DNA from: Syntrophobacter sp. SbD1 | GTDB taxonomy: Bacteria > Desulfobacterota > Syntrophobacteria > Syntrophobacterales > Syntrophobacteraceae | Assembly: GCA_900290365.1 (NCBI GenBank) | Contig: OMOE01000165.1 | Coordinates: 11,063 to 48,518, forward strand | Reading direction: 5' to 3' | Length of the DNA stretch: 37,456 nucleotides | Program-made: the position numbers and the translations under genes | In this document: positions 25,427-35,500 of the stretch, piece after piece | How positions within the stretch are numbered: the stretch's first letter is position 1 | Layout of the letters: every line of letters starts with the position of its first letter | The notes under the pieces: model-generated | Told to the model about the DNA's origin: nothing | The model's database searches: none | What the model saw: only the letters and a program-made list of their open reading frames with translations

Positions 25427-27106
25427 ATGGCGATTGAAGCCAGGAATCGACTGATTACCGATTGGTTTACACGCGTAAGAACCCATCAGACTGTACTGCC
25501 CCGTTTCCAAAGGTTCGAGGTTTGGGATTATTCTAGAATCACTCAAGTTTTTAACACAATATTACAGGATCTACCAATTGGTGCCACGCTTGTGCTTGAG
25601 GTAGGCGATGAGGAGCCGTTTATTTCCCGCACACTCAAGGGTGCGCCTGAAACAGGTGAGCGGGTGACTGAGCACCTTCTAGATGGCCAGCAAAGACTTA
25701 CTGCCTTGTGGCGCGGTCTGCATAATAACTATGATGACAGAACTTTCTTCTTGTTCTCCGCACATGATGATGAGACGGGTTTGCACTACTATGTGGATTC
25801 GGTTGCACGTTGGAAAAATGAGGGCGATAAAGAATATCGGCCTTTCTGGGCCAATAGGCCCAAGGAGCAATGGAAACGCCGCATGGTTCCGCTTCAGCTG
25901 CTCAGGCCCGATATCGCTGCTCAGCAAGAATTAAGGGACTGGGCTAAGGAAGCCATAGACACCCAGGAAGAACGAGACGAAGTCAGTGACCTGGCATCTC
26001 AACTGAGACAAACTTTCTCATCATTTAACGTTCCATTTATGTCTCTTCCTGTTACCACCAGTAAACAAACTGCCTTGGACGTCTTCATCAAAATGAACAC
26101 TTCCGCTACACCTTTGTCGATATATGACATTGTTGTCGCCCAGGTCGAGGCGGGTATGGGCAGATCACTACACGACCTTGTAGCGGATACCCGCAAAACT
26201 TGCCCAGAAATCTCGTCCTATTACCCGCTGGAAGACCTTGCGTTATACAGCAGCGCGTTGCTCCAGGGGAAAGCGCCAACCAATTCGACCTACATGGCGA
26301 AAGACTTCGGACCGCAATTGCTTGCAGACTGGGATACATTCGTTAATGGGGTGTGTAGAACCGTTGATTTCCTCGAGCAGGAGAGAGTCTTTGATGCATT
26401 GCGGTTGCCTACGGATGTAGTCATTCCGGTGCTAGTCGCTTTGTGGGGGCTTGCGCCAAAATGTTTAGACGCTGAGGGGCGCGCCCGCGCAGTCCTTCGC
26501 AAGTATCTATGGCGGGCCTTTTTCTCGAGCAGGTACGAGAGGTCTACCAATTCGCGAGCGCTGGTCGACTTTAACGAGTTGAAGCTATTAGTCACAGGGA
26601 GCGGAACGCCCGGTCCAAGCATTTTTAATGACGGATTACATCCACTCCCCGAGGTGCAAGAGCTTGTCGATGCTGGCTGGCCAGTGCGCAAGGACCGCCT
26701 AGCTAGAGCGATCCTTGCGTTAGCGTTAAAGCAGGGGGGTGTCGATCTTGCGGACGGAAGCACGGCCACGCGTGCTAATCTGGGGAAGCGAGAGTATCAT
26801 CATCTTTTTCCAGAGGCACACTTGAGCCGACTCGGCATTCCTGATGATCAGATTTATCGGTCGCTCAATTGTGCCCTGGTAACGTGGCGCACCAATAGGA
26901 ATATCTCGGACAAAAACCCAGAACGTTACCTCGCAGAACGGCGCGAAGGAACGGACCTCGGAGAGACTGAAGTAAAGGCTCGCTTAGCGACGCATTTGAT
27001 TCCCTACGATGAAATGGTTGCTGGCGACTATCAAAAGTTCTTACAGGCACGTTCATCTTTGATTCATGCAGCGATGACAAATCTCTGCGAAAGCGGGGGC
27101 ACATAA
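25427..27106 (+). CDS. DUF262 / DUF1524 (HNH) protein, GmrSD-like type IV restriction enzyme
   Basis: 559 residues from ATG 25427, which has GGAGG 8 nt upstream. An in-frame GTG at 25364 would overlap the methyltransferase remnant and has no such site. The N-terminal DUF262 domain (ParB/sulfiredoxin-like NTPase) shows VLPRFQRFEVWDYSRI and LLDGQQRLTALW (D86-GQQR). The C-terminal DUF1524 His-Me finger region shows YHHLFPEAHL near 457 and LNCALVTWRTNRNIS-KNPERYL. The family includes GmrS/GmrD and BrxU, which cut phage DNA with modified bases. Base composition is visibly more AT-rich than in the flanking helicases, suggesting separate acquisition. It is probably a second-layer defence gene inside the island. 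Confidence 0.87.
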   Translation: MAIEARNRLITDWFTRVRTHQTVLPRFQRFEVWDYSRITQVFNTILQDLPIGATLVLEVGDEEPFISRTLKGAPETGERVTEHLLDGQQRLTALWRGLHNNYDDRTFFLFSAHDDETGLHYYVDSVARWKNEGDKEYRPFWANRPKEQWKRRMVPLQLLRPDIAAQQELRDWAKEAIDTQEERDEVSDLASQLRQTFSSFNVPFMSLPVTTSKQTALDVFIKMNTSATPLSIYDIVVAQVEAGMGRSLHDLVADTRKTCPEISSYYPLEDLALYSSALLQGKAPTNSTYMAKDFGPQLLADWDTFVNGVCRTVDFLEQERVFDALRLPTDVVIPVLVALWGLAPKCLDAEGRARAVLRKYLWRAFFSSRYERSTNSRALVDFNELKLLVTGSGTPGPSIFNDGLHPLPEVQELVDAGWPVRKDRLARAILALALKQGGVDLADGSTATRANLGKREYHHLFPEAHLSRLGIPDDQIYRSLNCALVTWRTNRNISDKNPERYLAERREGTDLGETEVKARLATHLIPYDEMVAGDYQKFLQARSSLIHAAMTNLCESGGT

Positions 27107-27123
27107 GGATTTAGACGACGGCT

Positions 27124-27261
27124 ATGTACAGGACAGAACCTATCGAGGTCGTTCACCTGCTTGAGGTCATCAATTTGGTCAAAGCTCAGCATAGATACTT
27201 GCCACATGGTCATACACACCCGCTGTATCTATCGCTTGAGCAGGCGGAGGCGCCAACGTGA
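27124..27261 (+). CDS. Possible small ORF coupled to the DUF4062 gene
   Basis: 45 codons starting MYRTEPIEVVHLLEVINLVK and ending LSLEQAEAPT. Its TGA overlaps the downstream ATG as TGATG, an arrangement typical of translational coupling. No strong ribosome-binding site precedes it (weak GGAT and ACGG) and no family is recognised. It could be a real leader-type small protein, a relic of a larger gene, or chance. Confidence 0.35.
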   Translation: MYRTEPIEVVHLLEVINLVKAQHRYLPHGHTHPLYLSLEQAEAPT

Positions 27262-28793
27262 TGGCGACACTGCGTATATTCGTCAGCTCGGTGCAAAAGG
27301 AACTCGAGGACGAACGCCTCATCGTTCAAAACCTCGTAAACACCGATCCCTTTCTGTCTGCGCATTGCATCCCTGTGCTTTATGAGTGCGAGCCAGCTTC
27401 TCCTGCAAAAGCCCTGGAAGGGTGCCTCGAAGCCCTCGACGGCTGCAACGTTTATCTGCTGATCGTGGGAGTTCAATACGGCATTCCGGTTGGTGAGCTT
27501 TCCATCACGCATATCGAATACCGTAGAGCCAAGGAGACCAAACTCCCTGTTCTTGCCTTTATCAAGGGCGACCGGCAGGCGAAGCGTGAGGAGGGTACGG
27601 AAGCCTTGCTCGCAGAACTTGACACGGATGGCTTCAAATACAAGCGCTTCGGAAACGTTATCGAACTGCAGAAGGAAGTCCGCGCTGCGCTGGTGAAGCT
27701 GCTTAAAGATCGATTCGGGATTTCTCCGACCAGCGACGAGAACAAGATAGCCGAACAAACCATCGAGGCCACTTCCCTCTTCGAGTCCCGCACGCTCGAC
27801 CGGTTACGCTGGCGTGATCTGGACCTGAACGTTATACGTGACTTGATAGCCTCGGCAGAAAAGCGGAACAAGAACGGCCTTACGGAAGAAGAGCTGCTTG
27901 CCGGGGCCATGTTACACGGCTTGGTCTGGCGCGATCCATCCTCTGGCGAACATTACGCCACAGCCGCAGGCATAGTGCTCTTGGGTAAGGACCCTTCGGC
28001 GGTATTCCCCCAGTGTAGAATCCTGGCCGATGCATATCGGGGCGCCGAACCCGACGGCAACCCGCGTGATCATGAAGACATCCGTGGCCCGATGCCGCTC
28101 GTGATTGAACGTGCCATTGCCTTCATTGACCGTAATACTCGGCACCCGATGCGCATCGTCGGCCTTAACCGCGTCATGCTCGACGAGTACCCCGTTGACG
28201 CCATTCGCGAGGCATTAGTGAATGCGGTTGCTCACCGCCAATACGAAGACGCCGGACGCAAGATACTTCTCGAAGTTTTCGCCGGCAGCGTGGTGCTTTC
28301 CAGCCCTGGTCTTCCCCCAAAGCCCATCACGCTGGCCAGTCTGCGCAGTGGAAAATACCGCCCCTGTTCACGCAATCCGGTCCTGGCGCAATGCCTCTCA
28401 TATTTCCATCGAATTGAAGAACGTGGCAGCGGTTTCCGCCGCATGCGCAGCCAGATGCTTGATCATGGACTCGATTCGCCGCTCCTCAGCACTGAGATGG
28501 GTTACTTCCAAGTCACTTTTTCGGGTCCTGGCGACAATATCGAGCGTTTACGAGTGCCGGAGAAGCGCCTGCTGGTTACTCCGGGCGTGGAGGCCCGACT
28601 CAATCAACGCCAAAAGGAAATGGTCTTGCTTTTAGCACAGGGAGAATCCCTAACCAGTCGCTTGTGTGAGGAGCAGTTCCACATTACGCGTGATACCTCG
28701 GTTCGTGATTTCAAACTCCTGGTGGAATTGGGTCTGGCAAGAAGAGAAGGGCAAGGGCGTTCGGCTCGGTATGTTTGGGCTGGCATGACTTAA
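27261..28793 (+). CDS. DUF4062 - HATPase_c_4 - winged-helix protein (Schlafen/RecG-like regulator variant)
   Basis: About 510 residues. An N-terminal DUF4062 domain (1-110) shows LRIFVSSVQKELEDERLIV, then YLLIVGVQYG and ITHIEYRRA, a Rossmann-like fold seen in defence and NLR-type proteins. A middle region (150-250) comes before a GHKL-type HATPase_c_4 domain (about 285-420) with YPVDAIREALVNAVAHRQY and a GSGFRRM motif. The C-terminal winged helix (about 455-505) shows LNQRQKEMVLLL and FKLLVELGLARREGQGRSARY. In the usual relatives the ATPase follows an AlbA_2/Schlafen domain; DUF4062 seems to replace it here. GGAGG lies 10 nt before ATG 27261, and GTG 27258 is an alternative start. It may sense infection or act as a DNA-binding regulator. 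Confidence 0.8.
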   Translation: MATLRIFVSSVQKELEDERLIVQNLVNTDPFLSAHCIPVLYECEPASPAKALEGCLEALDGCNVYLLIVGVQYGIPVGELSITHIEYRRAKETKLPVLAFIKGDRQAKREEGTEALLAELDTDGFKYKRFGNVIELQKEVRAALVKLLKDRFGISPTSDENKIAEQTIEATSLFESRTLDRLRWRDLDLNVIRDLIASAEKRNKNGLTEEELLAGAMLHGLVWRDPSSGEHYATAAGIVLLGKDPSAVFPQCRILADAYRGAEPDGNPRDHEDIRGPMPLVIERAIAFIDRNTRHPMRIVGLNRVMLDEYPVDAIREALVNAVAHRQYEDAGRKILLEVFAGSVVLSSPGLPPKPITLASLRSGKYRPCSRNPVLAQCLSYFHRIEERGSGFRRMRSQMLDHGLDSPLLSTEMGYFQVTFSGPGDNIERLRVPEKRLLVTPGVEARLNQRQKEMVLLLAQGESLTSRLCEEQFHITRDTSVRDFKLLVELGLARREGQGRSARYVWAGMT

Positions 28794-28906
28794 TCGTCAG
28801 ATAATCGTCAGGTGAAAAGCGCTAATCGTCAGATATGAGGTGTCAGAAATTGGCTCTGCAATTGTCAGATAATTGTCAGATACCTCACAAGAATCGTCAG
28901 ACGATT
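28792..28906. promoter_or_regulatory. Six iteron-like AAT(C/T)GTCAG repeats with a terminal palindrome
   Basis: AAT(C/T)GTCAG starts at 28792, 28803, 28824, 28860, 28871 and 28892. The spacings are 11, 21, 36, 11 and 21 bp: two sets of three placed at about one and two helical turns. The last copy is part of the perfect palindrome AATCGTC-A-GACGATT (28892-28906). The first copy overlaps the stop of the winged-helix gene. It may be an operator for that regulator ahead of the gene at 29094. Alternatively, since AATCGTCAG encodes Asn-Arg-Gln, it may be a decayed, repetitive C-terminal coding tail. Confidence 0.55.
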
Positions 28907-29093
28907 AGAGGTAAGTGAAAGGCGATGGATCTATCAGGATGCCTCACAACACGATATCGCCCGAGGGGATTGCGTGAATCGTTAAGTAATCGTAAAGCAA
29001 ATTCTGCTAATCCTAAACCTACCCCAGCAGGGTATATCCCGAGGGAACTGGGACGAGGTATGTGGGGAACAAGCGAAATAGGAGACCACCAAA
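28794..29093. other. Intergenic region between the DUF4062 and clamp-like genes
   Basis: 300 bp without a convincing gene. The first 113 bp hold the AAT(C/T)GTCAG repeats, listed separately. The rest shows no clear promoter or terminator. An open frame starting at 28925 runs across the next gene in a different phase and is not supported. GGAG at 29081 is the ribosome-binding site of the next gene. Confidence 0.6.
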
Positions 29094-29648
29094 TTGGAGC
29101 AAAGCCTTTTAATAAACCGGGAAGATTTCCTGACTATGCTGAAGCCCCTGAAGCGGTTCGCAAAAAAGAAGCAGGCCGGGGATGCGGTCCTGTCAATGGA
29201 TGGCGGCGACTTCGTTATTTCGCTTGTCGGGATTTCAACCGGCGCCCCGGCGACCGGCAACTGGTCAGGCGAAGTTCGCGTACTGGGCAAGTTGATTTGG
29301 GGGATCGCGATGGTGCCACCTGAGGGTGACCCGATACGGCTGGAGGTCCGAGACTGGCGCCTGCATATCGGCACGCTGTCAGTGAGCTGCATAGCGCAAA
29401 AGACCCAAAAAAATGCCGTCAATCCTTTGATGGACCCCGAGCTGGTGAAAATGCTGCGGCTTCGTTACGTCTACCCGTTGGACAGGCTGGATAAGGCAGG
29501 GTTTACCCCGGCGCTGGTGAAAGCACAGGAAAAAGCACGCAAAATTGTAAACCGGGCTGCAAAAATCCTTGCGCCGTTGAATATCTCGGAATCGGATCTG
29601 ATGCGGATGGTTAAGGAACACTTGCGCAGGGGAATAGATGCCGAATGA
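29094..29648 (+). CDS. Unrecognised 184-residue protein, possibly sliding-clamp-like
   Basis: It starts with TTG at 29094, with GGAG 9 nt upstream. Residues 1-105 follow the strand-helix-strand order of one half-repeat of a DNA sliding clamp. A first strand with a helix (SLLINREDFLTMLKPLKRF) comes before paired strands (DAVLSMDGGDFVISLVG), then a second helix-strand unit (GEVRVLGKLIWGIAMVPP, then IRLEVRDWRLHIGTLSVSC). The remaining 75 residues are helical and basic (ALVKAQEKARKIVNRAAKIL) and are not clamp-like. If right, it would be about one third of a beta clamp, perhaps forming multimers or mimicking the host clamp. The fold call is pattern-based and tentative. It precedes the methyltransferase by 35 bp and is probably co-transcribed with it. 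Confidence 0.6.
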   Translation: MEQSLLINREDFLTMLKPLKRFAKKKQAGDAVLSMDGGDFVISLVGISTGAPATGNWSGEVRVLGKLIWGIAMVPPEGDPIRLEVRDWRLHIGTLSVSCIAQKTQKNAVNPLMDPELVKMLRLRYVYPLDRLDKAGFTPALVKAQEKARKIVNRAAKILAPLNISESDLMRMVKEHLRRGIDAE

Positions 29649-29683
29649 CCCGCCCTCTTGGCTCCTGAGGAGATAATTGATCG

Positions 29684-32557
29684 ATGCAGCACAAGAAAAA
29701 ACTCATTGAAGTCGCTTTGCCCCTGGACGCCATCAACAAGGCCAGCGCAAGGGAGAAGTCAATTCGCCACGGGCACCCAAGCACTCTGCACCTGTGGTGG
29801 GCGAGGCGGCCGTTGGCGGCGGCACGGGCGGTGATATTTGCACAAATGGTTGACGACCCGTCGGCGCATCCTGATCTCTTTCCGACTCCGAAGGCTCAGG
29901 AGAAGGAGCGCCTGCGGTTGTTCCGCATAATCGAAGATCTCGTGCTCTGGGAAAACACAACCAACGAAAAGGTCTTGCAGCAAGCGCGGGATGAAATCTG
30001 GCAGAGTTGGCGCTACACCTGCGCTGAGAACGCCGACCACCCGCGTGCCAAGGAACTTTTCGACAGGCACAAGCTGCCTGCATTCCACGACCCGTTTGCG
30101 GGGGGCGGGTCGATCCCGCTTGAGGCACAGAGGCTGGGCCTGGAGAGTTTTGCTTCCGATCTTAATCCTGTGGCGGTGCTGATAAACAAGGCAATGATAG
30201 AAATCCCGCCTAAGTTCGCTGGCAAGCCACCTGTTAATCCCGAATCTCGCAGGCAGCAAACTACATCGGCGGGCAGATGGCAAGGGGCGAAGGGCTTGGC
30301 TGAGGACGTACGCTATTACGGTAAGTGGATGCGTGATGAAGCCGAGAAGCGCATCGGCCACCTATACCCTAAAGCCGAGATCACGGCCGAGATGGCAAAA
30401 GATCGGAAGGACCTAAAGAAGTACGTGGGTCAAGAACTCACGGTCATTGCGTGGCTCTGGGCGCGCACGGTCAAGAGCCCTAACCCAGCATTCGCCAAAG
30501 TTGACGTGCCGTTGGTCTCCACTTTTATGCTCTCCACTAAGGTAGACAAAGAAGTATATATCGAACCATTAATAGAGAACGGCGGCTATCGATTTATGGT
30601 GAAGGTGGGGAAACCGAAGGACGCCGAGGCGGCAAAGAACGGCACCAAACTGGCGCGAGCTAACTTTCTGTGCCTGATGTCTGGTGCACCGGTCTCGGGC
30701 GACTACATCAAAGCCGAGGGCAAGGCCGGAAGAATAAATGCGCGGCTCATGGCCATCGTCGCCGAGGGCGAGCGCGGGCGAGTCTACCTGCCTCCTACTG
30801 AGCCTATGGAGGCCGTCGCCCGACAGGCTAAGCCGGAGTGGAAACCGGAAGGCGACGTACCTGCACGACTCACCGGCGGCACATGCGTGCCCTACGGACT
30901 TGTGCGTTGGGGCGATCTCTTCACTCCCCGCCAGCTCGTGGCCCTGACGACCTTTTCCGACTTGGTGCTGGAGGCGCGAGATCGTGTGAAACTCGATGCG
31001 CTTGCCGCGAGCCTGCCCGATGACGGCAAGCTCCTCGCCGCAGACGGCACCGGTGCTGCAGCCTACGCCGATGCTGTGGGAGTGTATCTGGCGTTTGCAA
31101 TTGATCGAATGGCAATGACGGGTAACAGTCTTGTGCGGTGGAACAATGTCGGTGCGAAAGCGCAACACTGCTTTGGCCGGCAAGCGCTACCAATGCTCTG
31201 GGATTTCGCAGAGCCGAATTTCCTTGCGACTGCGACAGGTAGCATTGATGCTGCAGTCTTCTACTCGTACGACCCGCTCAATTGGATGTTGCCACCGGCA
31301 GCAGGGTCGAGCAAGCAAGAGGATGCAGCGACCCAACTCAGCACTAGCACGAAGGTCGTCTCCACTGATCCGCCCTATTATGACAACATCAGCTATGCCG
31401 ACCTTTCGGACTTCTTCTACGTCTGGCTGCGCCGCACGTTGAAGCAGGTTTTCCCTGACCTCTTTTCCACACTCACCGTGCCCAAGACCGATGAGTTGGT
31501 AGCCACGCCCTACCGCCACGGCAGCAAGGCTAAGGCAGAGGCGTTCTTCCTCGACGGCATGACGCAGGCGTTGCAACGATTAACTGAGCAGGCGCACCCG
31601 GCATTCCCGGTTACTATCTACTACGCCTTCAAGCAGGCGGAGAGCGACGGCCAGGAAGGTACCGCCAGTACCGGTTGGGAGACCTTCATCGCTGCGGTGA
31701 TCCGGGCCGGGTTCGCCATAACTGGCACATGGCCAATGCGAACTGAGATGAAGACACGGCAGATTGCGATGGGCACCAACGCCCTCGCCTCCAGCATCAT
31801 CCTCGTATGCCGTAAACGCGCAGTTGATGCGCCCACTGCCACGCGCCGCGAGTTTGTCACCGCAGTAAGATCAGAACTGCCTTTAGCACTTGCACACCTT
31901 CAGCGCGGGAACATTGCTCCTGTGGACTTGGCACAGGCGGCCATCGGTCCGGGCATGGCAGTTTATACTCGCTATGCCAAGGTGCTCGACGCGGAGGGGA
32001 AGCCTCTTTCTGTGCGCGAGGCACTCTCTCTCATCAACCAAACCCTCGACGAGGCATTGGCAGAGCAGGAGGGCGATTTCGACGCTGACAGCCGCTGGGC
32101 GCTGGCGTGGTTCGAGCAGTCTGGATTTACCGAGGGCGATTACGGAGTGGCCGAAACCCTCTCAAAGGCCAAGAACACAAGCGTCGCGGGCATGGTCCAT
32201 GCCGGCATGGTTGCGTCCAAGGGGGGCAAGGCCCGTCTGCTCCGGCCTGACGAACTGCCCGACGACTGGGACCCGACGACAGACAAGCGCCTGACAGCGT
32301 GGGAAGTGGTACACCAACTCATCCGTGCGCTAGAAGCAGGCGGCGAACCTGCGGCAGCGACACTCGTCTCCAAGCTGGGATCGGAAGCCGAGATCGCCCG
32401 CGAGCTTGCCTACCGACTCTACACTCTTTGCGAGCGCAAAAAACGCGCGTCGGAAGCCCTTTCCTACAATGGTCTAGTGCAAAGTTGGCCGGAAATCACG
32501 AGACTCGCGCGTGAGGTCAACAACAAGCCACGTCCGGGACAGACAACGATGTTTTAA
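29684..32557 (+). CDS. DUF1156-domain adenine-specific DNA methyltransferase
   Basis: 957 residues with a GAGGAG 9 nt before the ATG. The N-terminal DUF1156 region (1-60) is typical: [20 protein letters not shown], then [23 protein letters not shown]-binding motif I is [18 protein letters not shown] (135-152) and the catalytic motif IV is [20 protein letters not shown] (D562-PPY), the signature of N6-adenine (or N4-cytosine) amino-methyltransferases. The roughly 400 residues between the motifs and the C-terminal 300 residues are large family-specific insertions that may carry target recognition. In defence cassettes this enzyme pairs with a DUF499 ATPase, as here (16-bp gap). It probably marks host DNA as self. 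Target sequence unknown. Confidence 0.92.
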   Translation: MQHKKKLIEVALPLDAINKASAREKSIRHGHPSTLHLWWARRPLAAARAVIFAQMVDDPSAHPDLFPTPKAQEKERLRLFRIIEDLVLWENTTNEKVLQQARDEIWQSWRYTCAENADHPRAKELFDRHKLPAFHDPFAGGGSIPLEAQRLGLESFASDLNPVAVLINKAMIEIPPKFAGKPPVNPESRRQQTTSAGRWQGAKGLAEDVRYYGKWMRDEAEKRIGHLYPKAEITAEMAKDRKDLKKYVGQELTVIAWLWARTVKSPNPAFAKVDVPLVSTFMLSTKVDKEVYIEPLIENGGYRFMVKVGKPKDAEAAKNGTKLARANFLCLMSGAPVSGDYIKAEGKAGRINARLMAIVAEGERGRVYLPPTEPMEAVARQAKPEWKPEGDVPARLTGGTCVPYGLVRWGDLFTPRQLVALTTFSDLVLEARDRVKLDALAASLPDDGKLLAADGTGAAAYADAVGVYLAFAIDRMAMTGNSLVRWNNVGAKAQHCFGRQALPMLWDFAEPNFLATATGSIDAAVFYSYDPLNWMLPPAAGSSKQEDAATQLSTSTKVVSTDPPYYDNISYADLSDFFYVWLRRTLKQVFPDLFSTLTVPKTDELVATPYRHGSKAKAEAFFLDGMTQALQRLTEQAHPAFPVTIYYAFKQAESDGQEGTASTGWETFIAAVIRAGFAITGTWPMRTEMKTRQIAMGTNALASSIILVCRKRAVDAPTATRREFVTAVRSELPLALAHLQRGNIAPVDLAQAAIGPGMAVYTRYAKVLDAEGKPLSVREALSLINQTLDEALAEQEGDFDADSRWALAWFEQSGFTEGDYGVAETLSKAKNTSVAGMVHAGMVASKGGKARLLRPDELPDDWDPTTDKRLTAWEVVHQLIRALEAGGEPAAATLVSKLGSEAEIARELAYRLYTLCERKKRASEALSYNGLVQSWPEITRLAREVNNKPRPGQTTMF

Positions 32558-32573
32558 AAACGGGGAATAAGCT

Positions 32574-35500
32574 ATGGCCACTACCAATCACGAACGCGTA
32601 GGTAAGTCGCTGGACCTTCTGAAAAGCGGGCTCGGCCCGTTTGTTCAGCGTGAAATAACGAGCACCTACAAGGAGCGCGTTTCGACCGAGGTGGCTCGCT
32701 TCTTGGGCGAGGATCGCCTGAATGCAAAGAAGCCGATCGCGGAGTGGGACGTGGGAGTGCTGTTGAAGTGTATGTGGGAATCCTGGAACGATGTTTTCCG
32801 CGTGACACTCGGACACACTGAGCGCAGCCTGGTAAGTGAACTGCGTGACCATCGCAACAAGTGGGCGCACCAGGAGTCCTTTTCCGGCGACGATACCTAC
32901 CGTGCCCTCGACTCGGCAGGGAGGCTCCTGACGGCTGTCTCTGCGCCTCAAGCCGACGAAATCGAGAAGATAAAAACGGAACTCCTGCGCCTTCGCTTCG
33001 ACGAGCAAGTGCGCAGCGAGAAGCGCAAGAGCGCCGGGACGGCTATCGAAACAGCGGCAGCGAGCAACCTCAAGCCCTGGCGAGAAGTGGTGACGCCGCA
33101 TAGAGATGTGGCAAGCGGCCGTTACCAACAGGCCGAGTTTGCCGCCGACCTCTGGCAGGTGCATCTTGGCGAGGGAACCGACGAGTACAGGGACCCGATC
33201 GAGTTTTTCCGTCGCACATATCTTACCGAGAGCCTGAAATTGATGCTGGTCGGCGCTGTGCAGCGCCTTGCAGGCAAGGGGGGTGACCCGGTAGTGCAGC
33301 TCCAGACCAACTTCGGCGGCGGCAAGACGCATTCCATGCTGGCGCTATATCACCTGTTCTCCGGTATTTCGCCCATAGAACTGGCCGGCATCGGGGCGGT
33401 CATGCAGGACGCGGGGGCATCGATGCTGCAGGCTGTAAAGCGCGTGGTGCTGGTCGGCAATAAAATTTCCCCAGGCAACCCGGTGACCAAGCCCGACGGC
33501 ACCGTGGTCCGCACTCTATGGGGCGAACTGGCATGGCAGCTTGGCGGCAGGAAGGCGTTTGACCTTATCCGCGCAGACGACGAGAAGTCAACCAGCCCCG
33601 GCGACAAGCTTCGAGAGTTATTCATAGAATATGGACCGTGCCTCGTACTGATAGACGAATGGGTGGCCTATGCGCGCCAACTCCATGATCAGAGCGATTT
33701 GCCTGCGGGCGGCTTCGAGACGCAGTTCACCTTTGCACAGGTGCTGACCGAATCTGCCAAGCTCGCCAATAACTGTCTTCTGGTGATCAGCCTCCCGGCT
33801 TCGGATACTGCGGGATCACCCCATACACAGGCAGATGACGTTGAAGTGGGCGGCCAGCGTGGACGCGAGGCGCTCGACCGGCTCAGAAACGTGGTGGGAC
33901 GATTGGAATCATCCTGGCGGCCCGCATCTGCCGAGGAGGGCTTTGAGATCGTGCGGCGGCGCCTGTTCGAGCCGATGTCCAACCCGACTCAGTTCAAAGA
34001 TCGCGATGTAGTAGCCCGAGGCTTTGCGGATTTCTACAGGTCCCAGCAGGCCGAGTTTCCGCCCGAGTGTCGAGATGCGGAATATGAAAAGCGCATCAAG
34101 GCGGCTTACCCAATCCACCCTGAAATCTTTGATCGGCTATACACAGATTGGTCCACCCTGGTAAAATTCCAGCGTACCCGTGGGGTGCTGCGGCTGATGG
34201 CGGCAGTGATCCACAGCCTTTGGGAAAAGGGTGACAAGAACCCGCTGATCCTGCCGGCAAACATTTCCATTGATGAACCGCGCGTGCAATTTGAGCTGAC
34301 ACGTTATTTGTCGGACAATTGGGTGCCCGTGATCGAAAAAGATGTTGACGGTCCGAACTCTCTGCCTTTGCGACTGGATGGCGACTTGCCAAACCTCGGC
34401 AAATTTGCAGCATGCAGGCGCGTCGCTCGCACCATTTACATGGGATCGGCGCCCCTCGCGAAAGCCGCTCACCGGGGACTTGAGGACCGAAGGGTGAAGC
34501 TTGGCTGCGTGATGCCGGGAGAGTCGCCAGCGATCTTTGGCGATGCACTGAGGCGGCTGGCCGGGGCCGCCACATATCTATACCAGGACCCGCCGCGCTA
34601 TTGGTACTCGACGCAGCCTACGGTAACAAAACTTGCGGACGACCGCACCGAGCAGCTAAAGCGGAATCCCGACAAAGTCGTTCACGAACTTCACGAGCGT
34701 TTACGAACAGATCTTCGCAAGGCAGGTGATTTCAACCGCATTCACCCCATGCCCCAGTCGGGTCAGGACGTACCGGACGACCTCGATGCAAGGCTTGTCG
34801 TGCTCGGGATAGATCAGCCGTACAGCAAGGAGCCCTGTAGTGCGGCCGAGACTGCTGCGAAAGCCATTCTCGAATCGCGCGGCAATACGCCCCGCCTCTA
34901 TCGCAACGCGCTCGTCTTCCTTGCGGCGGACAAGACTCGTCTCCAGGACCTTGACGAGGCGGCCCGCAAGTACCTGGCCTGGGAGTCGATCCTGGCCGAG
35001 AAGGGCGAAAGGGGTCTCAATCTCGATCCTCAACAGGTGAAACAGGCAGAAACCCAAAAGGCGGCCGCTGACGGCACCGTTACGGCACGGCTGCCGGAGA
35101 CCTATCAATGGCTGCTGGCGCCCGAACAGAACACGCCGCAAGTATCAATAGAGTGGAAGGCTTTGCGGCTTTCCGGGCAGGACCCGCTGGCAGTGCGGGC
35201 GAGCAAAAAGCTGAAGAATGATGAATCACTGATCACCAGCTTTGCCGCCACACGCCTGCGCATGGAACTGGATCGCATTCCACTATGGCGCGGAGACCAT
35301 GTCGCCATCAAGCAGCTTTCGGAAGATTTTGCGCGTTATCTATACCTGCCCAGGCTGAAAGATTCATCAGTGTTGCTTGGCGCAATCCGTGAGGGGCTGG
35401 CTTTGCTGACATGGATGAAAGACGCTTTTGCATTCGCTGACAGCTTTGATGAAAACGAGGGCCGCTATCGTGGCTTGCGCGCTGGTCAAATAGTATCGCT

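Noticed and set aside
28925..29323. 132-codon open frame overlapping the clamp-like gene
   Set aside because: It overlaps a better-supported gene in another phase, has no family-like sequence, and its first part runs over the intergenic region.
29094..29648. DUF3780 protein, the usual small partner of DUF1156/DUF499
   Set aside because: Size and position would fit, but I do not see the sequence features I associate with DUF3780, and the strand pattern looks more clamp-like.
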